Shown: positions 8,684-18,119, counted from the first letter of the stretch. The stretch is DNA of 64,000 nucleotides from an uncultured Bacilli bacterium (GCA_934096295.1 CAKOLL010000004.1:76374-140373), one strand, 5' to 3'. Numbers and translations: made by a program. The notes: generated from the letters alone by a model not told the origin.

Positions 8684-11600
8684 CTCTTTCTTTATCTATT
8701 TCATCGCTTAAGGAAACTGCTTTGTTATACATTTCTTGTTGAATATTATTTAATTTAGAAATATCAACTTCTTTACCATCAGAAATTTGTTCTAATGCTA
8801 ATCTAATTTGCATTGCCACTATATTTTCATCAATTAAAGTATTAAAATATAAATCTCCGATTGTTAATTTAGAATCATTTATGTCAAATATTATAGCAAA
8901 ATTTGGAGATAAAATAATTCTTGTTGTTTTAGGGTTTAATTCACAATTATATGCTATTTCTGTAACTATGTGTTCTTCATCTTCAATTGATGTGTTTAAA
9001 TTATATTTAGTTCCTTTTGTTATCGTTTCCAGTCTTTCCAAAGAATTCAACAATATTAAATTAAAATTAGTATCATCATAAAGAATATAAGTATCATTAT
9101 GAACTGGTAAGGTTTTACCATCAAATGATTTTCTATCTTCTCTTTTTTCCAGTACATATTGTGTGCTAGAATCACTTGTATACAAATGACGTTTTAAAGC
9201 AACCGGAGCCTCAAAATGTAAAGGTCTTGCTAAACGGTCTTTATCTAAATAAGCATTCTTTTTTATAGATTCAGCAATATCATTATAACCTAATCCCACA
9301 GTTATTTTTCCAAGCCTTAATCCTTCATATTCTTCTTCAGTTATTTTTCCGCTTTCTAAAAGTTCTTTGTATACTTTTTCATCTTTTTTTATTAACTCAT
9401 TGGCAGCTTCTTTATAAATTGCATAAATTTCATCAGTAAATTTTTCTCTACTTTTAGTACTTTTTTCTCTTGCAAATGCTTTATCTGGAATTTCAATATT
9501 ATCAAAACATAACACATCTTTATTTCTCCATACCCAACTTTGAGATACTATATTTCCTAGTTCATCTCGAATTACAAATACCCGTCCATTCTTATCAACC
9601 ATGCTATGTTCCATGCACGACTCGGCAGTATCGTTTAGTTCTTGGCAACAATCTGTCAAAGTACCAATTGCCATGGCAAGTGGGTCATCCAATCTTAACA
9701 TTTCATATGAATATTTTCCTTTAGTTGCTTCAATTCGAGGAATACTACTGAAAGTTCTTCTTTTGCCATAATCATATATTTTTTGTAAAGTATCAAAATC
9801 TGATTGAGAATAACCGGCAATAGCAGATATTTCTGCAACTTTATCATTACCTAATTCTATCCCGAGAAATTTATTAGATTGAATGTAACTTACAGCTAAT
9901 GATAATGTTAGATGACGATTACTATTTAAAACTTTTATTTCATTAAATTGTTTTTGAATACTCGCAATATATTTTATATATTCAGGATTTGTTAAAATTT
10001 CCGGCATATTTGCTAGTAAAAATTCTCTGAAATCTGGATCGTATATTAATTGAAATCCTCCGAAAAGTTTATGAGCTTTATCAGGATTTATAATAGGAAT
10101 TTCATTGTGTTCTTCAAAAATATCCCTTAAGGCTTTGGCTACTTTTGGATATCTTTGGGGATTAAAATTCAAAGTATAAGAGCCATCATCGTTTTTCCTA
10201 TAAAGTTGAGTAAACATGTTTTGACTTTTGTCTATATCAAATTTTTCTTCATCTATGGCATCACTTATAGGTGTAATTGATAATGGAAGAATTACTAATT
10301 CCATGAGAGCATTATCTTTTATGTCATTGAATAATTTTTCAATAGTTTTACCTTGTTCTAAAGCTAGCGTTCTAGGTATTCCTGTTAATAAATCAATAAG
10401 TTTTTTGAATCCTTTTTGATCGTTGTCAAAAGCTCCGAATGAATATGCAAGTTTTAACATAGCATCTCTTGCTTCTACTTTTTTAGAAAAATTTTCAATT
10501 TTCATTAAAGAACTCCAGTTTGATGCAGAAGTTAAAAATTTGTCAGCTTCTTCAAGGTCAAAATTTTGCATTACGACATAATCTGGAATAAATTTGCCTC
10601 CAGTTTTATCAAACCATTTTTTCATTAAATCTACTTTGTGTGATTTTAACATTTCATCAACTGTTTCAGGCTTATTTAAACCAAGTTTAACTGCGTTTTC
10701 ACTTCCAAACATTTCAAAATATTTGAAAACATCTTTTTTTAATTCTTTGTTTCTTGCAAGAGCTACCAATAAATCTTTTCCTTCTAAATAAGGTAAAATT
10801 GTTTTATCCTGTTTTAGCAATGTAAAAGACATTGGATAAAAATTTTTATAATTATAAAAATATCTCTTTATATGTGCTGGAGTACTTTCATCTAGAAAAA
10901 ATTCTGGGTGATTTTCTTTTAAAAATAACGGAGCGTCTTCTTCAAAATACTCAAGTTCTCCATGTCTAATTTTATCTATGATAATTTCGTCAATTGTTTT
11001 TATTAAGTCTTCAAACGATAAATCTTTGTCTAAATATTTTTCTAGAGAGTTTATCACTTTTCCCAAATATTTACCATATCCACTACATAATTGTAAAAAC
11101 TTTTCATTTCCTATTAATTTTAATAATTCTACTGCATGATATTTGTTTACGCTATAGGTTTTAAAATCAAAAACAAGCTCTATATTTTTGTCTTTTAAAA
11201 TTTCTTCCAATTGTGGATATTCTCTAATATCATCAAACGATAAATTATGTCTGTAGAATTTATCTGTTATTACTTTTTTATCTTCTTCAGATATATTTTC
11301 TAAATTACTAAGGTCAGTAAATATATCTGGATAAGCTGAAAGAAAATCTGGAACATTTTCTAAATATCGGTAGTCTTTAAATCCACCTAAAATTTTAGCA
11401 TAAATGGCTTTTCTAATTTGTTTTTCAATCAAAGTTTCATCTTCAATTTCTCCATGCATGCTTTCAATTGTAATAGAAGAGGTTAACGATGTTAAAATTC
11501 TTCCATACTTTGCTAATAGTTTTAAGAATTTTTTGTTTCCATATCTAAAAATATATTCTTTTTTAAAATCTATTTCATCAAATACAACATAACCTTGTTC

Positions 11601-13208
11601 ATCTTTCAAACTTGGAATTCTCAATTTCATTATACCATTTATTATGTTTAATAGATTTTTATTAACTAAATATGGAATATAATCTTTGTGATCAAATAAT
11701 AGACTTGCACTAACATAATTTTTATAAAAAGCCTCTTTTAGTGATTCAGGAGCATTGCTATCAATGAATATTTCAGGATGTTTTTCACGAAATTCACCTT
11801 GAATCCAATCATAGCTTGGGAAGTTTCCAAAAAATTCTTTACTTCTCATAAAATCTAATAAATTAGCAAATTGATTTAAAAATTCTTCATAATCTAAAGT
11901 TCCTTTTTTAAAATCAATATTATTTTTGGTTAATAAGAAATAATGAGAATTGTAAAAATCAGCAAATTTGGTTAATGTGGTTAAATCATCTTTGTATGCG
12001 CATAGGTGTGAGAAAAATCCCATCTCGTTTTCTAATTTTTTGATATTTTCTAACCCTAAAGCTTCAACAAAAATCTTTTGACCTTTTTCCAGTGGAAATA
12101 ATGATGGATCATATAGCATTAATTGCTCTTTACTTTTTAATTTGTTGCATACTGAAAAGAAAACTGCAAGATAGCATAACATTTCGTACTCTTCATCAAT
12201 ATTGTTTGAATTTTTTTCACTATTTGCATCATTATAAGCCGTAATAATTTTACAAAATTTTGTACCTTGGTCTGTTTTAATAATATAATTGAAATGTTTG
12301 GGAAAATTTTTTATATAATTTAGTAATGGAAAATCCCCAAAAAAGTTTGATAAAAATCTAACACTTTCTTTGTATGGAACAGATGAAGAAATAAAATTAG
12401 ACCATTCTATTTTTTTAAATAAGGAAATGTTATTAATTATATCGTCAATAGTTAACTTTCTATTATAATAACGCTTTCTTAAATCTTCTGGAATATCTGC
12501 CCCGATTAATAAAATTTCTTTATTTTCCTCAACAAATGTTTCTGGTAATTTGCTTATATCTATTGGTCCAAAATTTCTATTAAAAATCATTTTTCTAAAT
12601 ATTCTATTATCTTTTTGTTGTGAAAATTCATAATACATTTCTATAACTTTAGGCAGACCAAGTTCTTCAACCATTTTTCTAGACTTACTTTCTAAATTGT
12701 AAAAAATATATTTACTACTTAATTCTTCTATTTGTTCAAAATCTAAAGAAAACACTTCTTTCAAAGTTAGTTTACATTCATATATGGTTTGTTTAAATTG
12801 TTCACTAAATAAGTCTGATAGAAAATTATTTGGATTACTTTTAACAATTTCATCATCAAAATGATTCGGATTAACAATTCTATTCAACTTATCAAAATTT
12901 CTAATATTACATCCTTTATAATTAATATATGGTGAATAACTTACGATATCAAAATCTATATTTGCCTTGGTTTTTGTAAGATCTGCAATAAAACCTTTGT
13001 CTGCTATAATTCTAAGATCTTTCCATTCATCAAATGGAATATCACTTAAGTCACAACTTAATAATTTATTTTGAAGATTATAATATTGATTAGCTAACTC
13101 TTCTTTAATTGTTATAGACAATTGGTAAGAATTCTTTATTTTGTTTATTATGGAATTTAACAGTGATTTAATTTGTCTAAATTCTACGACTGTTAACTTA
13201 TCATTCAT
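8664..13208 (-). CDS. 1514-residue repeat protein with a CCQ...FDNIE C-terminal module
   Basis: A very large soluble protein with no signal peptide or membrane segment. A degenerate unit recurs around residues 476-495, 625-652 and 766-785 (PE-x-F-x-D, then a Pro or Asn, helix, and FY), with weaker copies near 125-143 and 228-248, suggesting an alpha-helical repeat scaffold. The C-terminal third contains TLTDCCQELN (1183-1192), a further Cys and His near 1198-1201, then VFVIRDELGNIV and SWVWR...CFDNIE (to ~1239). This loosely recalls PcfJ-like phage/plasmid proteins. AGGTGGTGAG precedes the ATG. Followed in operon by the ProA-like pseudoenzyme. Function unknown; the size suggests a scaffold, toxin or defence protein, which is inference. 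Confidence 0.7.
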   Translation of the reverse strand: MNDKLTVVEFRQIKSLLNSIINKIKNSYQLSITIKEELANQYYNLQNKLLSCDLSDIPFDEWKDLRIIADKGFIADLTKTKANIDFDIVSYSPYINYKGCNIRNFDKLNRIVNPNHFDDEIVKSNPNNFLSDLFSEQFKQTIYECKLTLKEVFSLDFEQIEELSSKYIFYNLESKSRKMVEELGLPKVIEMYYEFSQQKDNRIFRKMIFNRNFGPIDISKLPETFVEENKEILLIGADIPEDLRKRYYNRKLTIDDIINNISLFKKIEWSNFISSSVPYKESVRFLSNFFGDFPLLNYIKNFPKHFNYIIKTDQGTKFCKIITAYNDANSEKNSNNIDEEYEMLCYLAVFFSVCNKLKSKEQLMLYDPSLFPLEKGQKIFVEALGLENIKKLENEMGFFSHLCAYKDDLTTLTKFADFYNSHYFLLTKNNIDFKKGTLDYEEFLNQFANLLDFMRSKEFFGNFPSYDWIQGEFREKHPEIFIDSNAPESLKEAFYKNYVSASLLFDHKDYIPYLVNKNLLNIINGIMKLRIPSLKDEQGYVVFDEIDFKKEYIFRYGNKKFLKLLAKYGRILTSLTSSITIESMHGEIEDETLIEKQIRKAIYAKILGGFKDYRYLENVPDFLSAYPDIFTDLSNLENISEEDKKVITDKFYRHNLSFDDIREYPQLEEILKDKNIELVFDFKTYSVNKYHAVELLKLIGNEKFLQLCSGYGKYLGKVINSLEKYLDKDLSFEDLIKTIDEIIIDKIRHGELEYFEEDAPLFLKENHPEFFLDESTPAHIKRYFYNYKNFYPMSFTLLKQDKTILPYLEGKDLLVALARNKELKKDVFKYFEMFGSENAVKLGLNKPETVDEMLKSHKVDLMKKWFDKTGGKFIPDYVVMQNFDLEEADKFLTSASNWSSLMKIENFSKKVEARDAMLKLAYSFGAFDNDQKGFKKLIDLLTGIPRTLALEQGKTIEKLFNDIKDNALMELVILPLSITPISDAIDEEKFDIDKSQNMFTQLYRKNDDGSYTLNFNPQRYPKVAKALRDIFEEHNEIPIINPDKAHKLFGGFQLIYDPDFREFLLANMPEILTNPEYIKYIASIQKQFNEIKVLNSNRHLTLSLAVSYIQSNKFLGIELGNDKVAEISAIAGYSQSDFDTLQKIYDYGKRRTFSSIPRIEATKGKYSYEMLRLDDPLAMAIGTLTDCCQELNDTAESCMEHSMVDKNGRVFVIRDELGNIVSQSWVWRNKDVLCFDNIEIPDKAFAREKSTKSREKFTDEIYAIYKEAANELIKKDEKVYKELLESGKITEEEYEGLRLGKITVGLGYNDIAESIKKNAYLDKDRLARPLHFEAPVALKRHLYTSDSSTQYVLEKREDRKSFDGKTLPVHNDTYILYDDTNFNLILLNSLERLETITKGTKYNLNTSIEDEEHIVTEIAYNCELNPKTTRIILSPNFAIIFDINDSKLTIGDLYFNTLIDENIVAMQIRLALEQISDGKEVDISKLNNIQQEMYNKAVSLSDEIDKERGVGSGR

Positions 13209-13295
13209 AATTGTCTCACCACCTAGTTTTGTTATTATTTACTGACATTAGTATAACAAAATTTTTTAAATTTTTAAAGTACTATTATAACAAGT

Positions 13296-13336
13296 AAAAA
13301 AAGATTAGTTCAAAATAACCGAACTAATCTTTTTTG
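13296..13336. terminator. terminator, copy 2 of the dispersed repeat
   Basis: GATTAGTTC...GAACTAATC with the same AAAATAACC loop as at 7179-7218, between A and T runs. It lies upstream of the 1514-residue gene and just past the flavodoxin-fusion gene, which is on the minus strand and ends at 13349, so here it ends no plus-strand gene I can see. Confidence 0.8.
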
Positions 13337-13348
13337 TCACTGTAAATG

Positions 13349-14263
13349 TCACTGTAAAATTTTAAATACTTTTTTTATTTTTCCAAATCTCACACAAATT
13401 GAAGTTAACCCTTCTCTTCTTTTTTCTAATATTTTATCGGTTTCATCTGCAACACCAACAAAACTTGATTTCATAAAATGTGTAAATATTAATTCATGAC
13501 TATTTATATCATTTTTATATTTATAACAAAAGTCTCTGATTGGAGCACATATATTAAAAACCCAGATTGGACTCACAATATATACTTTTTTATATTTTTT
13601 TAAATCAATTTTAATATTTTCAATATCCATTCTCCATTTGTGCATTCCAAATCTTCCACACCACCAAAAACCTAATGTTCCATCAGTTTTATCTTTGGTT
13701 TTTAACTCTATTAAAGTAGCACCAAGTTCATTAGCTTTTTCATAAGCAATCTTTTTGGTATACCCCATTCTAGAAAAATATACCACAACAATATTTTTGT
13801 TTTTATTTATGTTTTTATAGTCATTGATATCAAAAACAAATTCTGATTGTGTATAAAATATTACTGTTATTAAGCCTATTATAAATTGTAATAAACCTAT
13901 TATAAAATAACTTATTGATAAAAAATTAGATGGTAAAATAATAAATTGAATAGTTATCCACACCATTAAAGTTATGCCAAATATAGTTCCAAGAATGAAA
14001 CCTATTTTTTTATCTTTAATTATTAAGTAGGATGCAATTAAATTAGATATACCATTTACAATAAGTAAAGATATTCCTGAAAATATATAATTTTGAAAAA
14101 GAATATCACTAAATGGAAGTACACTAAAATAAGGAAGTAATGTATCCATATGTAGTAACTTTCCTGTTGGATCTATAAACATGCAAATACTTCCATATAA
14201 TGCTCCGATTCCAACAAATAAGCACCAAAATAGCAATATTTTTTTAGTTCTTTTATATCTCAT
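13349..14263 (-). CDS. membrane protein fused to a flavodoxin-like domain
   Basis: The first ~145 of 304 residues form four hydrophobic segments. From about residue 155 a flavodoxin domain starts with KNIVVVYFSRMGYTKKIA, a phosphate-binding loop for FMN (SRMGYT in place of S/T-x-T-G-x-T), followed by VYIVSPIWVFNICAPIRDF and a final ICVRFGK strand. A membrane-tethered flavodoxin could pass electrons to or from a membrane partner; alternatively it may be a flavodoxin-fold protein without redox function. GAGGT precedes the ATG. A decayed Nudix gene lies 10 bases upstream on the same strand. Confidence 0.7.
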   Translation of the reverse strand: MRYKRTKKILLFWCLFVGIGALYGSICMFIDPTGKLLHMDTLLPYFSVLPFSDILFQNYIFSGISLLIVNGISNLIASYLIIKDKKIGFILGTIFGITLMVWITIQFIILPSNFLSISYFIIGLLQFIIGLITVIFYTQSEFVFDINDYKNINKNKNIVVVYFSRMGYTKKIAYEKANELGATLIELKTKDKTDGTLGFWWCGRFGMHKWRMDIENIKIDLKKYKKVYIVSPIWVFNICAPIRDFCYKYKNDINSHELIFTHFMKSSFVGVADETDKILEKRREGLTSICVRFGKIKKVFKILQ

Positions 14264-14273
14264 TTTTACCTCT

Positions 14274-14705
14274 TTATAAAATATTTAAGACATCTAAATT
14301 TACAATTTTTCCTGTTTTATAATTTTCTATGCACTTTAATATTAATTCCTGTGATCTTAATTTATTTTTCATTTTTATAATTTCATCATAAGAAAACCAT
14401 TTTACGTCTAGTATTTCATTTAAATTATAATCTAGTTTTTCATCTATAAGTTTTGCCCCAAAAATAATACTTAAAAATATATCATTTTCTAATACTTTAT
14501 TTCCTATCTCAAGTATTCCAGTTTGAAGAATATCGCATCCGGTTTCTTCTTTTATTTCTCTTTTTAAACAATCGATTACTTATTCATTTACTTCCAAGTG
14601 ACCTGCTGAAATGTTCCATTTTCCTTTACATTTTTCTTTTGCTTCTTGTACTAATAAAAATTTATTTTCTTTTTCAATTAAGCCACCAATCACAATATTC
14701 GTCAT
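14274..14705 (-). pseudogene. Nudix hydrolase gene with a stop inside the Nudix box
   Basis: Reading from ATG 14705, one frame runs 144 codons: TNIVIGGLIEKENKFLLVQ, then GHLEVNE, an in-frame TAA at 14582-14580 (codon 42), and VIDCLKREIKEETGCD in the same frame to the TAA at 14274. The interrupted motif is the Nudix box G-x5-E-x7-REUxEExGU, so the product would be a nucleoside-diphosphate-linked hydrolase were it not for one nonsense codon. Everything else is intact, so the mutation is recent, or a sequence error. Two intact Nudix genes follow at 15298-16168. Confidence 0.8.
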
Positions 14706-14763
14706 TTAATCACGTCCTTCATGCTAGTATATCACAGTAAAATAGTTACAATCAATGTTTTTG

Positions 14764-14792
14764 TTGACGCATACAAAGTTTTAATATATAAT
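14764..14792 (+). promoter_or_regulatory. sigma-A type promoter
   Basis: TTGACG (14764-14769), a 17-base spacer and TATAAT (14787-14792), 25 bases upstream of the 14817 start. It shows that the longer upstream reading frame from 14721 is not translated. Confidence 0.8.
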
Positions 14793-14816
14793 AAAGCCAA
14801 TTTAGGAGGTTTAATT

Positions 14817-15284
14817 ATGAGCTTTAGAAAAAATTTATATTATGTTGCTTTAACTGAATTTTTATTAAATAAAAAAAATGAGATTGTAATAAATGATAAT
14901 ATTTCATTAACAATCAACGTTCGTAGAGGTAATTATTGTCAGTCACCTTCTAGTTGGCTAGATATTCCTTCTCTTGACTTTTTTGTAACTATTTTAAATC
15001 AAGGTAATCCAATATATAAAACTTTTTATCAAAAGATTGCTGAACCTGATTTAGATACATTGTTAAAAAGTAGTCCAGAGGTTATTAATGAATTTATTCA
15101 AAGAGATGACTTGTTTTTTCATGAATATGTCACTTATTCATATTTAGATTCATCTTTAATTCAATATGAAGGAACTTATATACAATTATTACAAGATGAT
15201 TTAAGTTTTAAAAATCCATCTAAATTAGTTAGAACAAATATAAAACATAAATATAATAAAATTATGTCAAGTAAAACCAAGTAG
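14817..15284 (+). CDS. hypothetical protein
   Basis: I choose ATG 14817 because TAGGAGG lies just upstream and the promoter at 14764-14792 lies between it and earlier start codons. The 155-residue product is soluble, with SFRKNLYYVALTEFLL at the N-terminus, a PSSWLDIPSLDFFV segment and no motif I recognise. It ends in a GC-poor terminator hairpin shared with the convergent Nudix gene. Function unknown. Confidence 0.65.
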   Translation: MSFRKNLYYVALTEFLLNKKNEIVINDNISLTINVRRGNYCQSPSSWLDIPSLDFFVTILNQGNPIYKTFYQKIAEPDLDTLLKSSPEVINEFIQRDDLFFHEYVTYSYLDSSLIQYEGTYIQLLQDDLSFKNPSKLVRTNIKHKYNKIMSSKTK

Positions 15285-15301
15285 CATTTACTTGGTTTTA
15301 C
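15271..15301. terminator. bidirectional hairpin terminator
   Basis: GTAAAACCAAGTA (15271-15283) pairs perfectly with TACTTGGTTTTAC (15289-15301). Convergent genes end inside it; the T-tracts are short on both sides. Confidence 0.7.
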
Positions 15302-15702
15302 TTTATCAAATTATTTTTTAAACAATATGGTACTACTTCATTTTTTAATGTATTTGATAATATATCTGTACCTATACTACTTTCATACCACATAAAATTT
15401 TCTATTTCTTCGGATAAACTTAAGGTTCCATTAAGTGATCCATTGTATTTGAATACATAAAAATGTATCGGAGTTTTTCCATCACTTGTTGCTATTTCGT
15501 CAAATTCCATTACTAACTCAAATAGTGATTCATCAAAGATAGCATTATTACCTAATTCTTCATGGCATTCTCTTTTAGCTGCTTCAAGTGGAGTTTCTCC
15601 ATTTTCTACTCTTCCACCAATCATTTGATATGTTGGTCTCTTCCTTGGTTTATCAATTAATAATTTACTATCTTTAAAAAACATTGTACCTACGACATTC
15701 AT
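15298..15702 (-). CDS. Nudix hydrolase
   Basis: The 134-residue product has an intact Nudix box GRVENGETPLEAAKRECHEE continuing LG, which coordinates Mg2+ for cleaving nucleoside-diphosphate-linked substrates. An IHFYVFKY strand and an ENFMWYES segment complete the fold. It follows a second Nudix gene with 4 bases between them and has its own AAGGTGAG site. The substrate is unknown; typical roles are removing oxidised nucleotides or cofactor turnover. Confidence 0.85.
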   Translation of the reverse strand: MNVVGTMFFKDSKLLIDKPRKRPTYQMIGGRVENGETPLEAAKRECHEELGNNAIFDESLFELVMEFDEIATSDGKTPIHFYVFKYNGSLNGTLSLSEEIENFMWYESSIGTDILSNTLKNEVVPYCLKNNLIK

Positions 15703-15706
15703 ATTC

Positions 15707-16168
15707 TCACCTTATTTCCATGTTTATTACATTGTGATTGCTATCACATGTAAAAATCATATTTACTTTTTCATCACGCATATATTTGATTAAATCATCA
15801 TCTAGCAAATGAGTAGTTGCTAATCTTTTTTCTTCAGTAATTAGCTTTTTTATTGGTACCCAACAAGCATAATTTTCAGGAAACTCTTGAGGTGTACCAT
15901 CTATCTTACTTGCAATATATGTTTTTATAGCATATTTTTTATCTTCAGCTGGATAAATAATTTCTATCTTTCCAATACATTTAAGTTCGTCAATTGTCAT
16001 CCCAGTTTCTTCTTTAAATTCTCTTTGGCATGCTTGTACTTCCGATTCACCATCTTCAATTTTTCCACCAGGAATGTCAAAAAAATCTTTGTTGATTTCC
16101 TTATATCTTATACACATAATTTTATCATCTTTTATAGCAAATACTCTAACTGCATATCTAGTTGTCAT
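15707..16168 (-). CDS. Nudix hydrolase
   Basis: The 153-residue product carries the Nudix box GGKIEDGESEVQACQREFKE followed by ETGM, and opens with TTRYAVRVFAIKDDKIMCIR, the usual first strands of the fold. It sits in an operon with the membrane gene upstream (11-base overlap) and another Nudix gene downstream. A MutT/YtkD-like activity on nucleoside triphosphates is likely but the substrate cannot be read. The last ~30 residues (NMIFTCDSNHNVINM) differ from common families. Confidence 0.85.
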   Translation of the reverse strand: MTTRYAVRVFAIKDDKIMCIRYKEINKDFFDIPGGKIEDGESEVQACQREFKEETGMTIDELKCIGKIEIIYPAEDKKYAIKTYIASKIDGTPQEFPENYACWVPIKKLITEEKRLATTHLLDDDLIKYMRDEKVNMIFTCDSNHNVINMEIR

Positions 16169-16844
16169 GTTTTTCCTTTTCTTTTTTTCGCATTTCTAAT
16201 TCTTTTATAAATACTTGAAATTTAGGGAATGCGCTTTTAATACGACGGTAAAGGACAGTATTATCTTGGAACCATTTTTCAATATATTGTTTTATTTTTT
16301 CTGTGTTATCTTTTCTTTCACTTTTAATTTTACCTTTTATCTTAAATAAAATATATGTTGATATAACATTATCAATTATATAAATAATAAATAGTGTAAT
16401 TGCTACTACTAATAAAGCTGTTGGGGATAACTTATCAACAAGTTTTATAACTGCTGGATGTAAAACATAAATAATTAATGATGCAAGTAATCCAAATGGT
16501 ATCATTGTTTCTAAACAAATTCTTCCATTAATGTTAAACTTTTTATTTGAATAATCCCACCATCTAACATTATATATTTTTTCCATAAAATAACTTGTAA
16601 AATATTCAAGTAAAGAACATATTAAAATGGCTTTTAAAAATACTCCGAGTATATCACTAGTATCTTTACCTACTACTAGAATAATTGCTAAACATCCCCA
16701 TCCATATATTGGACAATATGGGCCAATTAAAAATCCACGGTTTATAAATTTGTGCTTATTCCATAGAGAAACACATACTTCCATAAACCAACCTAAAAAG
16801 GAATAAATAATAAAATATAAAAAATATTTACATACTATTTCCAT
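16158..16844 (-). CDS. CmpB-type putative ABC transporter permease
   Basis: The 228-residue membrane protein begins YFLYFIIYSFLGWFMEV and contains NRGFLIGPYCPIYGWGCLAI and MEKIYNVRWWDYSNKKFNIN, the signature blocks of the ABC_trans_CmpB family. About five transmembrane segments are followed by a basic C-terminal tail (MRKKEKEKHDN). Despite the family name, no ATPase partner is adjacent and transport has not been shown for this family. First gene of an operon with two Nudix hydrolases. Confidence 0.8.
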   Translation of the reverse strand: MEIVCKYFLYFIIYSFLGWFMEVCVSLWNKHKFINRGFLIGPYCPIYGWGCLAIILVVGKDTSDILGVFLKAILICSLLEYFTSYFMEKIYNVRWWDYSNKKFNINGRICLETMIPFGLLASLIIYVLHPAVIKLVDKLSPTALLVVAITLFIIYIIDNVISTYILFKIKGKIKSERKDNTEKIKQYIEKWFQDNTVLYRRIKSAFPKFQVFIKELEMRKKEKEKHDN

Positions 16845-16907
16845 ACATATGACCTTCTTTCTTGAATTTATTTTATCACATTATAATTATAAATGCCATA
16901 TTTAACC

Positions 16908-16936
16908 TTGCTTTTCAATTTTTTTTATTGTAAAAT
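16908..16936 (+). promoter_or_regulatory. promoter of tandem paralogue 1
   Basis: TTGCTT (16908-16913), 17-base spacer, TAAAAT (16931-16936), ahead of the ACAGGAGGTTAGAAA leader and the ATG at 16958. Confidence 0.65.
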
Positions 16937-16957
16937 AAGCTTACAGGAGGTTAGAAA

Positions 16958-18046
16958 ATGAAAAAAGATTTAGTTATTAAATTGCTACAAAAAATTCAAA
17001 AAAATAATTTAAGTATCGAAGATTCTAAAAGTTTATTTAATAGAAGTGAAAAACTTCTTGCAACCATATTGTCTGGCGAAGATTTCAAAAACAATGTAGA
17101 CATAATTAATCGTTATAATAGTGATGAAGATGCTTTAAAAGCTGTGAAAATTTATTTAAGCGTGGACCCTACTAATTCAATGACACCTAGTAAAAAAAGA
17201 TTAACATTAGAACTTTTAACAAACCAAACGTTAATAAATTCTGGAAAAGTTTTTGAATATGTTCAATGTTTTTTAGATATTCCAGATGAAAAATATGAGA
17301 ATTGCTATATAGTTTTCTTTAATCTTTTATTAGATGATAATTTAATAACACAAGAACTTAATTTTACTTTTGCCAATTTTATAATTGAGCATGGATTTAA
17401 ATCAAGTCCATATTATTTAGAAAAATTATTTTCAGATGAGAAAATAACAAAGCAAAATTCAAATATAATACTTAACAGAGCTTTAGTGATTACGCAAGCA
17501 GGATATCAAAAAGCTGAAAATTTATCTAGCATGCTACAATTTTTTTATCTTACAACAATAGATAATGAAGAAATAATTTTAAATGCTGCTAAAATTATTG
17601 GAAATTGTTTCCAAAATCCTAGAGAAGTATGTAAGTTATTTTTAGAAGACTTACCAAAACATTTGTCAAAATGCGATTATTATTTAAAAGCTGGTAAAAT
17701 TATTGGAGCATTAAAATCTAATATTGGATATTGTGTAGCTAGAGACGCTATTGAAGCTGATAGTAACTTTGACGATAAAAATACAATTTTATTATTACGC
17801 ATTTTAAAAGATTGTACCTTTGAATTTTTAGGTTATGGTAATTATGATGTTCATTATGGGAATGTAGTTATTCGTAGCAATAGTGATTCAATTATAAATG
17901 ATATTAAATCTAAAATAATTGATACAAACTATGTATATTATTATATGTTAGAAAACTCTGTTTCAAAAGATAAGAATGATGATATTAATGTTAGTGATTT
18001 AACAAACAAACTGGTTAGAATAAAAGATAAAGCTAGTAAAGCATAA
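16958..18046 (+). CDS. tandem paralogue 1, helical-repeat-like protein
   Basis: The 362-residue soluble protein starts MKKDLVIKLLQKIQ and is built of many short helices with repeated leucine-rich spacing (for example NVDIINRYNSDEDALKAVKI), resembling HEAT-like or leucine-rich-variant repeats. It is clearly homologous to the next two genes along its length. Its last ~39 residues (from YVYYYMLENS) are identical to those of paralogue 2. It has its own promoter, AGGAGG site and GCC-GATTA-GGC terminator. No catalytic motif is visible; a binding or scaffold role is inferred. Confidence 0.7.
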   Translation: MKKDLVIKLLQKIQKNNLSIEDSKSLFNRSEKLLATILSGEDFKNNVDIINRYNSDEDALKAVKIYLSVDPTNSMTPSKKRLTLELLTNQTLINSGKVFEYVQCFLDIPDEKYENCYIVFFNLLLDDNLITQELNFTFANFIIEHGFKSSPYYLEKLFSDEKITKQNSNIILNRALVITQAGYQKAENLSSMLQFFYLTTIDNEEIILNAAKIIGNCFQNPREVCKLFLEDLPKHLSKCDYYLKAGKIIGALKSNIGYCVARDAIEADSNFDDKNTILLLRILKDCTFEFLGYGNYDVHYGNVVIRSNSDSIINDIKSKIIDTNYVYYYMLENSVSKDKNDDINVSDLTNKLVRIKDKASKA

Positions 18047-18047
18047 G

Positions 18048-18067
18048 AAAGCCGATTAGGCTTTTTT
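18048..18067 (+). terminator. terminator of paralogue 1
   Basis: AAAGCC GATTA GGCTTT followed by more T residues; the stem is shared by the other two paralogues. Confidence 0.8.
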
Positions 18068-18091
18068 TGGTGTATTTTTGGCAACATTTTA

Positions 18092-18119
18092 TTGACTTTT
18101 ATAATTATTATGCTAGAAT
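18092..18119 (+). promoter_or_regulatory. promoter of paralogue 2
   Basis: TTGACT (18092-18097), 16-base spacer ending in TGC, TAGAAT (18114-18119): an extended -10 promoter. The sequence recurs almost unchanged at 19285-19312. Confidence 0.8.
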
